The translations under genes were made by a program, and so were the position numbers. A stretch of 13,789 nucleotides of DNA, from NCBI GenBank assembly GCA_900546995.1, contig URFF01000048.1:1-13789 (forward strand). Direction: 5' to 3'. Source of the DNA: an uncultured Sutterella sp. (GTDB lineage: Bacteria > Pseudomonadota > Gammaproteobacteria > Burkholderiales > Burkholderiaceae_F). Position 1 is the first letter of the stretch. The number at the start of each line of letters is the position of its first letter. The notes beneath the pieces are model-generated. The model was not told the origin of the DNA and searched no databases. It worked only from the letters and a program-made list of their open reading frames with translations. Below are positions 7,550 to 13,753 of the stretch, in pieces.

Positions 7550-9037
7550 TTATTTATTGAACCAGTGGGCACGGGCACCCATGATGAGCTTAGAGGCACG
7601 ATCTGCATCAATGCCGCACATTTCCACCAGCTCGTCAACGGCTAATTCGGCAAGTTCATCACGGGTTTTCACGCCGTGAGCAACCAGCACGTTAACCAAA
7701 TCATTATCCATTCCTTCAAGCTCTACCATTTCGGGCTCGGCCTGGCGGAGATTTTCTTCGCGTTCAAGATCCTGCATGAGGCACTTATTGCGGGCACGCT
7801 CACGAAGTTCCTTCACGGTATCCGCATCAAACGCTTCAATTTCGAGTAACTCGGACTCGGGCACATAGGCCACTTCTTCGATCGAAGAGAATCCGTTTTC
7901 AATCAAAATATTGGCAACGTCTTCATCCACTTCGAGTTTGTCAATAAATTCTTGACGAATCTTATTGGTTTCTTCGTCACGCTTGGCGTTGGCTTCCTCG
8001 TTGGTCATGATGTCAATCTTCCAACCGGTTAATTCAGAGGCCAAACGGACATTTTGACCGGCGCGACCGATAGCAATGGCAAGATTTTCCTCGTCAACAA
8101 CGACTTCCATCGTGTGCGTATCTTCGAGCATCACCACACCGGAAACCTTGGCCGGTTCGAGAGCGCTCACCACAAATTGGGCCGGTTCATCATCCCAGAC
8201 AACGATATCAACGCGTTCGCCGCCCAATTCGTTGGAAACGGCATTCACACGCGTTCCACGCACACCGATACAGGTGCCAACCGGATCCAAACGGGCATCC
8301 TTCGCTTGAACGGCGATCTTGGCTCGACTACCCGGATCTCGAGCAGCGCTCTTAATCACTAAGAGGCCTTCGTCAATTTCAGGCACTTGTTGAGCAAAGA
8401 GCTCTTTAATAAATTCGGCACTCGTGCGAGACAAGAAAACTTGCTGTCCCTTACTCGTACGATCAACGCGAGCAACATAAGCGCGAACGCGATCGCCCGG
8501 ACGGAAAGATTCCTTCGGAAGCATTTCGCTACGCGGCAAACGGGCTTCGACTTTACCAATTTCCACAATCGCATCGCCCTTATCCATGCGCTTGACAAGA
8601 CCCGAGATCACCTTTTCATCACGAGCCAAAAATTCCACCAACATTTGTTCGCGTTCGGCATCACGCAAGCGTTGCAAAATCACTTGCTTGGCATCTTGAG
8701 CAAAACGGCGACCAGAACTATTGATATTGGCCACTTCGTGACGAATATAGTCACCGACCTTGAGCTCCGGATATTCATCATGAATGTCAGAGAACATTTC
8801 CTGGCGATCCGGTTCTTGCAAACCGTCCTCATCGGCCACAACCAACCAACGACGCCAAGCCTTGTAGTCACCGGTTGCACGGTCAACGTGAACCTCCACA
8901 TCGGCATCTTCTCCGGCAAAGTTAGCCTTTTTCACAGCCGAAGCTAAAGCCGTTTCCAAAACACCGAAGACAACCTCGCGCGGCACATTTTTTTCCTGTG
9001 CCAACACTTCTACCATTTCGAGCATTTCGCGATTCAT
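7550..9037 (-). CDS. nusA: Transcription termination/antitermination factor NusA
   Basis: NusA binds RNA polymerase, stimulates pausing and intrinsic termination, and takes part in rRNA antitermination. The 495-residue protein has the RNAP-binding N-terminal domain (1-130), S1 domain (about 138-204), KH1 with GVRG (258-261), KH2 with GRAG (324-327), and two acidic helix-hairpin-helix repeats (about 365-420 and 438-490). The repeats are typical of proteobacterial NusA and autoinhibit RNA binding until alpha-CTD binds. The ATG lies 2 nt after the rimP stop codon. Its ribosome-binding site, AAGGGAAT, is inside the last rimP codons, so nusA translation is likely coupled to rimP. In E. coli NusA also regulates its own operon, which is relevant to the terminator in front of rimP here. 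Confidence 0.98.
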   Translation of the reverse strand: MNREMLEMVEVLAQEKNVPREVVFGVLETALASAVKKANFAGEDADVEVHVDRATGDYKAWRRWLVVADEDGLQEPDRQEMFSDIHDEYPELKVGDYIRHEVANINSSGRRFAQDAKQVILQRLRDAEREQMLVEFLARDEKVISGLVKRMDKGDAIVEIGKVEARLPRSEMLPKESFRPGDRVRAYVARVDRTSKGQQVFLSRTSAEFIKELFAQQVPEIDEGLLVIKSAARDPGSRAKIAVQAKDARLDPVGTCIGVRGTRVNAVSNELGGERVDIVVWDDEPAQFVVSALEPAKVSGVVMLEDTHTMEVVVDEENLAIAIGRAGQNVRLASELTGWKIDIMTNEEANAKRDEETNKIRQEFIDKLEVDEDVANILIENGFSSIEEVAYVPESELLEIEAFDADTVKELRERARNKCLMQDLEREENLRQAEPEMVELEGMDNDLVNVLVAHGVKTRDELAELAVDELVEMCGIDADRASKLIMGARAHWFNK

Positions 9038-9039
9038 TT

Positions 9040-9612
9040 TTAATTCCCTTTGAAGTTTAATTCAGCAACCAAATGAGCCCGATCCACTTGATCAAGCGTA
9101 AAGCTCACGGCTACGGGTTCGACCGCAGCCACCTTCTTGCCGCGTTTTTGAGCGATACGTTCGCGAGCAGCTTGAGCCGGGGTCTTGGCCGGTTTTTCAT
9201 CTGTAAATAAAAAGTCAATCACCGCTTGCGCGCCTTCGCCTCGAACACCCTGAATACGGCCATCGAGTTTACGACGTCCAGCCTCCGGGAAACCTTCAGC
9301 ACAAAGCGGTGTAAAGAGTTCAACATGGGTGAGCTTTCCCACAAACCGTTGCCAGTCGGACAGACGTTTGAGCGGACGCTCCACACCAGGGGAAGAAACC
9401 TCAAGGCGCTCATAAGGAACATCTTCAACGGTAAAAAGATACGATAGTTGATTGCTCACCTGCTCACAATCATCAACACCTACGCCTCCCTCACGATCGA
9501 TCGTGACACGAACGAGGCCGCGTGCAAGGCGTTCAAAATCAACAAATTCATAGCCCATGCCCGTGACGGTATTTTCCACAAGCGCTACTAAATCAGTCGT
9601 TGTTTCACTCAT
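9040..9612 (-). CDS. rimP: Ribosome maturation factor RimP
   Basis: RimP binds free 30S subunits and is needed for their maturation. The 190-residue protein has the N-terminal RimP domain with DCEQVSNQLSYLF (48-60) and the hallmark SSPGVERPLKRL (73-84). The C-terminal SH3-like domain ends in FTLDQVDRAHLVAELNF (171-187). It is about 40 residues longer than E. coli RimP. The extra length is mostly a basic, Ala/Lys/Arg-rich segment (about 139-166) inserted before the last strand of the SH3-like domain. The ATG has no recognisable Shine-Dalgarno sequence. A small hairpin (9616-9630) sits just upstream of it and an intrinsic terminator lies about 40 nt upstream. It is the first gene of the nusA operon. 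Confidence 0.96.
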   Translation of the reverse strand: MSETTTDLVALVENTVTGMGYEFVDFERLARGLVRVTIDREGGVGVDDCEQVSNQLSYLFTVEDVPYERLEVSSPGVERPLKRLSDWQRFVGKLTHVELFTPLCAEGFPEAGRRKLDGRIQGVRGEGAQAVIDFLFTDEKPAKTPAQAARERIAQKRGKKVAAVEPVAVSFTLDQVDRAHLVAELNFKGN

Positions 9613-9652
9613 TTATCAATACTTTATTGAACTCTTGTTAATAAGAATTTTT

Positions 9653-9679
9653 CAAAAAAAATGGGCCCCACTGGCCCAT
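9653..9679 (-). terminator. Intrinsic terminator in the rimP leader
   Basis: Positions 9661-9667 and 9673-9679 form a 7-bp stem (ATGGGCC / GGCCCAT) with a 5-base loop. On the minus strand it is followed by eight T residues (9661-9654). The T-run lies about 41 nt upstream of the rimP start codon, so it would stop transcripts before the operon unless bypassed. This is a standard intrinsic terminator shape in an attenuator position. Confidence 0.75.
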
Positions 9680-9761
9680 CAATCCCCCGTACAGTCGCTC
9701 ATCTTGCCACCATATACGGGTTTATAGGCTGCTCAGAGCCTATAGCGATAGTCACAAAACG

Positions 9762-9791
9762 AATAAAGGCACCTTAACAAGTGCCTTTATT
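9762..9791. terminator. Strong AT-flanked hairpin, possible bidirectional terminator or leader stem
   Basis: An 11-bp perfect stem (AATAAAGGCAC / GTGCCTTTATT) has an 8-base loop. On the plus strand it is followed by TGTTTTTATC and on the minus strand by CGTTTTGTG, so it resembles a weak bidirectional terminator. No plus-strand gene ends here. On the minus strand it would be the first structure of the rimP leader, or a second stop behind the tRNA-Ser gene. Confidence 0.45.
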
Positions 9792-9809
9792 GTTTTTATC
9801 TTGCTCGTG

Positions 9810-9840
9810 ATTATACAATTTTTAAGTAAAAATACAACAA
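9810..9840 (-). promoter_or_regulatory. Promoter of the rimP operon
   Basis: The minus strand carries a perfect -10 TATAAT (9815-9810). A TTGTAT lies 16 nt upstream (9837-9832), and an alternative TTGTTG lies 19 nt upstream (9840-9835). The surroundings are AT-rich. Initiation would be near 9802-9804. The -10 is convincing and the -35 is only moderate. It sits between the tRNA-Ser terminator and the leader hairpins. Confidence 0.6.
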
Positions 9841-9892
9841 TTTTTTCTTAAAAATCATTGAACAAGCTCATTTCGATAAAAAATGTAGATAC

Positions 9893-9924
9893 AAAAAATC
9901 TCATAAAGCAGCCACTTTATGAGA
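9893..9924 (-). terminator. Intrinsic terminator of the tRNA-Ser gene
   Basis: Positions 9899-9908 and 9915-9924 form a perfect 10-bp stem (TCTCATAAAG / CTTTATGAGA) with a 6-base loop. It is followed by six T residues on the minus strand (9898-9893). It begins 6 nt after the encoded CCA end of the tRNA, so it ends that transcript and separates it from the rimP operon. Confidence 0.9.
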
Positions 9925-9930
9925 CGCTCC

Positions 9931-10021
9931 TGGCGGAAGGGGAGGGATTCGAACCCTCGATACGGACGAGCCGTATACCGGATTTCGAGTCCGGCGCATT
10001 CGACCTCTCTGCCACCCTTCC
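9931..10021 (-). tRNA. tRNA-Ser, anticodon CGA
   Basis: The 91-nt gene includes an encoded CCA end. The acceptor stem is GGAAGGG/CCCTTCC with discriminator G (9934). The anticodon stem CCGGA/TCCGG encloses the loop CTCGAAA, with anticodon CGA at 9987-9985, which reads UCG. A long variable arm (ATACGG/CCGTAT, loop CTCGT) marks it as a class II serine tRNA. The T arm is GAGGG-TTCGAAT-CCCTC. A plausible -10 (TAAAAT, 10045-10040) lies upstream, but I see no good -35. It is a single gene with its own terminator, divergent from the H1-like gene. Confidence 0.96.
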
Positions 10022-10174
10022 GCGCGATTGGAGCTGAGGATTTTATCAGAACGCAAATAAATTTGCTGCTCGCATTTTCAGCAATTGACAAAACTCACTG
10101 AATTTTCTCCACTTTTTATGTTGCCTATCGGCAACAACCCCTAAGGCCAACACGTTAATTTTTTGAAAAAAATA

Positions 10175-10263
10175 CTCAAAGATTAAGAAAACTTTTGAGA
10201 TTACTCAAATCTTTTCTGACTTTTGGACTAACATAGTAGGAAGAGTGATATCTTCATAGATAT
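10175..10263 (+). promoter_or_regulatory. Upstream region of the H1-like gene with CTCAAA repeats
   Basis: Three copies of the hexamer CTCAAA in alternating orientation lie at 10175-10180 (forward), 10194-10199 (inverted) and 10204-10209 (forward). The last two form a 6-bp stem with loop ATTA. A second small inverted repeat, ATATCT/AGATAT, lies at 10248-10263 and would be in the 5' untranslated RNA. The spacing suggests operator half-sites, but no regulator is known to me. Candidate -10 sequences (TAACAT at 10229, TGATAT at 10246) lack a convincing -35. The rest of the 10022-10296 gap holds only a 7-bp hairpin at 10119-10136 with no T-run. Confidence 0.3.
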
Positions 10264-10296
10264 ATCAAACACAATTTCTTGTAGGAGTGTTGTGAA

Positions 10297-10785
10297 ATGG
10301 ATCTCAAAGAAATTCTCGAACGCAATAAAAAAGCTCACCACCGTCTCGGCATGATCACCAAAGAGTTGTATGACACTTTGAGTGACGGTCATCATACCAG
10401 CTTGCGCATGGCTCAAGTCAACGAAATGATGAATGCCTCTTTCGAAATGCTCAAGGAGTCGGATGTATTGCACTCCTATGTTGACGAAGAATTAAAGCCG
10501 GCTGAAGTCGAAGAAAAGGCTGAACCGAAGAAGGCTACGAAGAAAGCTGCTGCTAAGAAGCCTGCAGCCAAGAAACCGGCCGCTAAGAAGGCAACGGCCA
10601 AGAAGGACGTCGTTGAAATGGAAGTCGACGTTGAAGAAGACAAGCCCGTAGCCAAAAAAGCCCCTGCTAAGAAAACGACCGCTAAAAAAGCTGCCGTAGC
10701 AGAGGAAAAACCGGCTGCCAAAAAAGCTCCCGCTAAAAAGCCCGCAGCTAAGAAGACAACGGCCAAGAAGACAACGAAGAAATAA
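10297..10785 (+). CDS. Histone H1-like lysine/alanine-rich DNA-binding protein
   Basis: This 162-residue protein has two parts. Residues 1-67 form a probably helical, mixed-charge domain (MDLKEILERNKKAHHRLGMI onward) that I do not recognise. Residues 68-162 are a low-complexity basic tail of AKKPA, AKKAP and AKKTT repeats, interrupted by two acidic patches (VVEMEVDVEEDK at about 105-116 and VAEEK at about 132-136). Such tails occur in bacterial H1-like proteins, for example BpH1 of Bordetella and AlgP of Pseudomonas. They bind DNA without strong sequence preference and are thought to compact the nucleoid. The ATG follows AGGAG (10283-10287) with 9 nt spacing. It is the only plus-strand gene in the window, it is monocistronic, and it has a terminator right behind it. 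The general class is secure; the specific role is not. Confidence 0.85.
   Translation: MDLKEILERNKKAHHRLGMITKELYDTLSDGHHTSLRMAQVNEMMNASFEMLKESDVLHSYVDEELKPAEVEEKAEPKKATKKAAAKKPAAKKPAAKKATAKKDVVEMEVDVEEDKPVAKKAPAKKTTAKKAAVAEEKPAAKKAPAKKPAAKKTTAKKTTKK
10531..10785 (+). repeat. Short-period coding repeat of the H1-like tail
   Basis: The DNA is built from degenerate units of 9-15 bp encoding AKK plus P/A/T residues, for example GCTAAGAAGCC and GCCAAGAAACC. Synonymous differences between units show it is not a recent perfect expansion. Such tracts are prone to length change between strains. Confidence 0.7.
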
Positions 10786-10807
10786 TCTTTCGTTAATCTA
10801 ATAAGTT

Positions 10808-10840
10808 AAAGGGTGAGCGCTAATTGCTCACCCTTTTCTG
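10808..10840. terminator. Terminator of the H1-like gene, probably bidirectional
   Basis: A perfect 11-bp stem (AAAGGGTGAGC / GCTCACCCTTT) has a 7-base loop. It begins 23 nt after the H1-like stop codon and is followed by a T-rich end (CCCTTTTCTG) on the plus strand. On the minus strand, ...CCCTTTAACTT follows, so it may also stop serS transcripts arriving from the right. Confidence 0.8.
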
Positions 10841-10841
10841 A

Positions 10842-10874
10842 CCGACGGGTGAAGTCTTTCAACTTCACCCTCGG
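10842..10874. terminator. Second hairpin in the convergent gap, downstream of serS
   Basis: A 9-bp stem (GGGTGAAGT 10847-10855 / ACTTCACCC 10862-10870) is extended by CCGA/TCGG across one bulged base. No T-run follows on either side, so alone it is not a textbook terminator. It lies 16 nt beyond the serS stop codon and probably supports termination or 3'-end stability of serS mRNA together with the hairpin at 10808-10836. Confidence 0.5.
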
Positions 10875-10889
10875 GAAGTGGCGTGTTAT

Positions 10890-12209
10890 TTAAGCCTTAA
10901 AATCGCCTAAAGGCTGATTTTCAGGACGGAGAACTTCCACACCCCCCATATACGGACGCAATACTTCGGGTACTGTTACGCTACCGTCAGCATTTTGGTA
11001 GTTTTCCAAAACAGCCACTAACGTGCGACCCACGGCCAAGCCGGAACCGTTTAGTGTATGAACATATTGAATCTTACCGTCCTTACCCTTCACACGAGCC
11101 CCCATACGACGAGCTTGGAAAGCTTCGCAGTTAGAGCAAGAAGAAATTTCTCGATAGGTGTTTTGAGCCGGCAACCAAACTTCCAAGTCAAAGGTCTTGG
11201 CAGCACCGAAGCCCATATCCCCCGTGCAAAGCGTAATCACACGATACGGCAAACCCAATTTTTGCAAGATGCCTTCTGCATTAGCCACCATTTCGTCTAA
11301 GTGACGATAGCTTTCTTCGGGCTTGACGATACGAACCATCTCGACCTTGTCGAATTGGTGCTGACGAATCATGCCACGCGTATCGCGACCATAGGAACCG
11401 GCTTCAGAACGGAAGCAAGGCGTATGAGCCGTGATCTTAATCGGCAATTCATCGTCACGCAAAAGCTTGCCGCTCACCATATTGGTCAAAGACACTTCAG
11501 CGGTCGGGATTAAATACATCCGTTCGCCTTCACCTTCCTGACCGCCTTTCTTAGCAGCGAAAAGGTCTTCCTCAAACTTCGGCAATTGCCCCGTTCCGCG
11601 CATGGTTTCAGCGGAAACAATGTAGGGCGTGTAGCATTCAATGTAGCCATTTTCACGGGTGTGCGTATCCAACATAAATTGGGCTAAGGCACGATGTAAA
11701 CGAGCGACTTGGCCACGCATGAAGCAGAAGCGAGCGCCGGATTCTTTTGCAGCCGTTTCAAAGTCCATCCCAAGCGGAGCACCGATATCCACGTGATCTT
11801 TAATCGGGAAATCAAACGTGCGGGGCGTTCCCCAACGACGCATTTCAGGATTATCGCGTTCGTCGCGACCCACCGGTACCGTTTCGTTCGGCAGGTTGGG
11901 TACGCTCATCATCAACTCTTCGAGATCGCTGCGAATGTCTGCCAATTTCGTTTGTAGTTCAGACAACTTTTCAGGAATCGCTGCAGCTTCTGCCATCAGT
12001 TCATCGGCATTTCCACCAGCTTTCTTAGCCGCACCGATTTGCTTGGACAAACTGTTACGCAGGGCTTGGAGCTCTTCGGTTTGCTTTTGAACCGTTTTGC
12101 GATCATTTTCCAACGCATTAAATTCTTTAACCGGGAACTCATAACCGCGGGTAGCCAAACGAGCTACGACGCTATCGAGATCTTTACGCAATAAGTTGAT
12201 ATCGAGCAT
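10890..12209 (-). CDS. serS: Serine--tRNA ligase SerS
   Basis: SerS charges tRNA-Ser (and tRNA-Sec) with serine. The 439-residue class II synthetase has an N-terminal helical hairpin (about 28-105, the coiled coil that grips the long variable arm of tRNA-Ser). The catalytic core follows, with TAEVSLTN (236-243), motif 2 FRSEAGSYGRDTRGMIRQHQ (267-286), the SSCSNCEAFQARR segment (356-368) and motif 3 NGSGLAVGRTLVAVLENYQ (387-405). The open frame begins at a TTG (12230), but ATG 12209 fits the family start MLDINLLRKDLD and has AGGA 9 nt upstream. It follows rarA by about 110 nt, as in E. coli. A short hairpin (12229-12247) sits in the 5' leader. The nearby tRNA-Ser gene is a substrate but is not co-transcribed with it. 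Confidence 0.98.
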   Translation of the reverse strand: MLDINLLRKDLDSVVARLATRGYEFPVKEFNALENDRKTVQKQTEELQALRNSLSKQIGAAKKAGGNADELMAEAAAIPEKLSELQTKLADIRSDLEELMMSVPNLPNETVPVGRDERDNPEMRRWGTPRTFDFPIKDHVDIGAPLGMDFETAAKESGARFCFMRGQVARLHRALAQFMLDTHTRENGYIECYTPYIVSAETMRGTGQLPKFEEDLFAAKKGGQEGEGERMYLIPTAEVSLTNMVSGKLLRDDELPIKITAHTPCFRSEAGSYGRDTRGMIRQHQFDKVEMVRIVKPEESYRHLDEMVANAEGILQKLGLPYRVITLCTGDMGFGAAKTFDLEVWLPAQNTYREISSCSNCEAFQARRMGARVKGKDGKIQYVHTLNGSGLAVGRTLVAVLENYQNADGSVTVPEVLRPYMGGVEVLRPENQPLGDFKA

Positions 12210-12228
12210 TCTTACTTTTCCTAGGAAC

Positions 12229-12247
12229 AAAGAGGATCATCCTCTTT
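12229..12247 (-). promoter_or_regulatory. Hairpin between rarA and serS, in the serS 5' region
   Basis: A perfect 8-bp stem (AAAGAGGA / TCCTCTTT) has a 3-base loop and is followed on the minus strand only by GTTCC. It ends 6 nt before the serS ribosome-binding site (12222-12219). It could be a weak rarA terminator or a leader structure of serS. A candidate -10 (CATAAT) lies just upstream without a clear -35. Confidence 0.4.
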
Positions 12248-12319
12248 TATTATGAATTGGGAGCATATTTTGACCCGTTCAGAGTCTGATTGCAAACTTT
12301 TTGGCAATAAAGCTACGCA

Positions 12320-13720
12320 TTAATGTTTACGTTCGTTCTTTCGCCCCAAACCTTGAGCCCAAGCTTCACGATTTAAAGCTTGAAGTTTCTCAAGTTTTTC
12401 AGCAATTTTAATTTCCATACCCCGCGGTCGAGGATGGTACCATCGCATATTTTCTATACCTTCCGGGAGATAAACCTCACCGGCAGCGAAGGCATCCGGT
12501 TCGTCGTGAGCATAACGATATCCGTGCGAATAGCCTAATTCACTCATCAATTTCGTCGGTGCATTTCTAAGGTAAAGCGGCACCGGTCGTGATTGGTCTT
12601 TTTTAACGAAACTTTTTACGGCGTTATACGCTACTTCAATTGAATTGCTTTTCGGAGCAACAGATAAATAGACAATGGCATTTGCAATTGCCAACTCGCC
12701 TTCCGGAGAGCCCAAACGTTCAAACGCATTAGTGGCATTAATAGCGATTTCCAACGCCCTGGGGTCAGCCAAACCGATATCCTCGGTGGCCATGCGAATC
12801 ATCCGCCGGCAAATATAAAGAGGATCGCAACCGCCGACAATCATGCGAGTCATCCAATAAAGAGCGGCATCCGGGGCTGAGCCTCTGACGGACTTATGCA
12901 AAGCTGAAATCAAGTCGTAAAAGTTTTCGCCCCCTTTATCAAAGCGCCGTAACGTACTGGGTAAACTCTTGCGAAGAAGTGTCTCATCGACAACTTTAAG
13001 CTTTTCATCAGTGGCTACGTGGCATGCCAACTCCACGGCATTAAGAAAACGCCTGGCGTCCCCATCGGCAAGATTAATCAAGATGTCCTGCGCTTTATCT
13101 GTAAAGGACAGACCCGGCGCTTCCACGGCTATCGCACGAGGCAACAAAACCTTAAAGTCTTCGGGCTTTAAACTTTCCAATACGTAGACGGAAGATCTCG
13201 AAAGTAATGCACTGTTGACTTCAAAACTTGGATTTTCAGTCGTCGCACCAATGAAAATAAACAATCCACTTTCCACGTGGGGTAAGAAGGCGTCTTGTTG
13301 AGATTTTGAAAAGCGGTGAACTTCGTCAACAAAAACAATGGTTGAGCGACCGGTACTTTTCATTGTGAGTTCGGCTTCATCAACCGCCTCACGAATTTCT
13401 TTAACACCACTAAGAACCGCAGAAATAGCAATAAAGGGTAAATCAAAGGCTTTTGCCATTAACCGAGCCAACGTCGTTTTACCCGTACCGGGAGGTCCCC
13501 AGAGAATCATAGAGTGGGGACGAGCTTCCTCAAACGCAACACAAAGCGGCTGACCGGGTCCTAAAAGATGTTGTTGACCGACGACTTCGTCTAGCCGTTG
13601 AGGTCTTAGACGCTCGGCTAGCGGCTGCATTTTAAGAGCAACATGAGAAACCGCAGAATGCTTCACTGTTTTCTGCAGTGGTTTTTCTTCAAGAATGTTT
13701 CCAAAGAGGTCTTCTGTCAT
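12320..13720 (-). CDS. rarA: Replication-associated recombination protein A (RarA/MgsA), AAA+ ATPase
   Basis: RarA is a clamp-loader-like AAA+ ATPase (bacterial homologue of Mgs1/WRNIP1) that acts at stalled replication forks. The 466-residue protein has an N-terminal MTEDLFGN segment, then PLAERLRPQRLDEVVGQQHL (33-52), Walker A GPPGTGKT (75-82), Walker B VFVDEVHR (129-136), sensor 1 GATTENPSFE (158-167), an SRSS arginine-finger region (174-177) and sensor 2 GDARR (220-224). The tetramerisation domain follows, with DLISALHKSVRGSAPDAALY (269-288) and LRNAPTKLM (384-392). The open frame extends to a TTG (13741), but ATG 13720 is preferred by the DLFG start seen in relatives. No Shine-Dalgarno sequence is visible before either. 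The order rarA-serS is the same as in E. coli. Confidence 0.96.
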   Translation of the reverse strand: MTEDLFGNILEEKPLQKTVKHSAVSHVALKMQPLAERLRPQRLDEVVGQQHLLGPGQPLCVAFEEARPHSMILWGPPGTGKTTLARLMAKAFDLPFIAISAVLSGVKEIREAVDEAELTMKSTGRSTIVFVDEVHRFSKSQQDAFLPHVESGLFIFIGATTENPSFEVNSALLSRSSVYVLESLKPEDFKVLLPRAIAVEAPGLSFTDKAQDILINLADGDARRFLNAVELACHVATDEKLKVVDETLLRKSLPSTLRRFDKGGENFYDLISALHKSVRGSAPDAALYWMTRMIVGGCDPLYICRRMIRMATEDIGLADPRALEIAINATNAFERLGSPEGELAIANAIVYLSVAPKSNSIEVAYNAVKSFVKKDQSRPVPLYLRNAPTKLMSELGYSHGYRYAHDEPDAFAAGEVYLPEGIENMRWYHPRPRGMEIKIAEKLEKLQALNREAWAQGLGRKNERKH

Positions 13721-13753
13721 AGTATGGAAACGATAGCACAAAGCAACACTAAG

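Larger units (their letters stand above)
9613..9803 (-). promoter_or_regulatory. Structured 5' leader of the rimP-nusA-infB operon (putative attenuator)
   Basis: This gene-free stretch would be the transcript leader if the promoter at 9810-9837 is used. In 5'-3' order on the minus strand it holds: an 11-bp hairpin (9781-9791 with 9762-9772); an 8-bp hairpin (9737-9744 with 9723-9730); a 6-bp pairing (9715-9720 with 9686-9691); a terminator hairpin (9661-9679) with its T-run; and a 6-bp hairpin (9625-9630 with 9616-9621) just before the ATG. Positions 9744-9748 can also pair with 9695-9699, which would make a pseudoknot. Attenuator-type rimP leaders have been described in gammaproteobacteria; a shared ancestry with this one is not established. 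It could instead be a small RNA ending at the terminator. Confidence 0.55.

Noticed and set aside
9931..10021. tRNA-Ser gene as an integration (att) site for a mobile element
   Set aside because: No integrase gene, no repeated tRNA 3' end and no foreign-looking genes are visible nearby.
9855..10091. 78-codon minus-strand frame across the tRNA-Ser gene
   Set aside because: It spans the tRNA and its terminator; the translation has no protein-like features.
10119..10136. 7-bp hairpin (TGTTGCC/GGCAACA) in the tRNA/H1-like gap as a terminator
   Set aside because: No T-run follows on either strand and no gene ends there.
10476..10766. 96-codon minus-strand frame looking like a hydrophobic AGFLA-repeat protein
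   Set aside because: It is the antisense of the AKKP repeat of the H1-like gene; the periodicity comes from that gene.
9931..12209. tRNA-Ser and serS proximity as a regulatory pair
   Set aside because: They are separated by a plus-strand gene and terminators, and no T-box-like leader is seen before serS. The closeness is probably chance.
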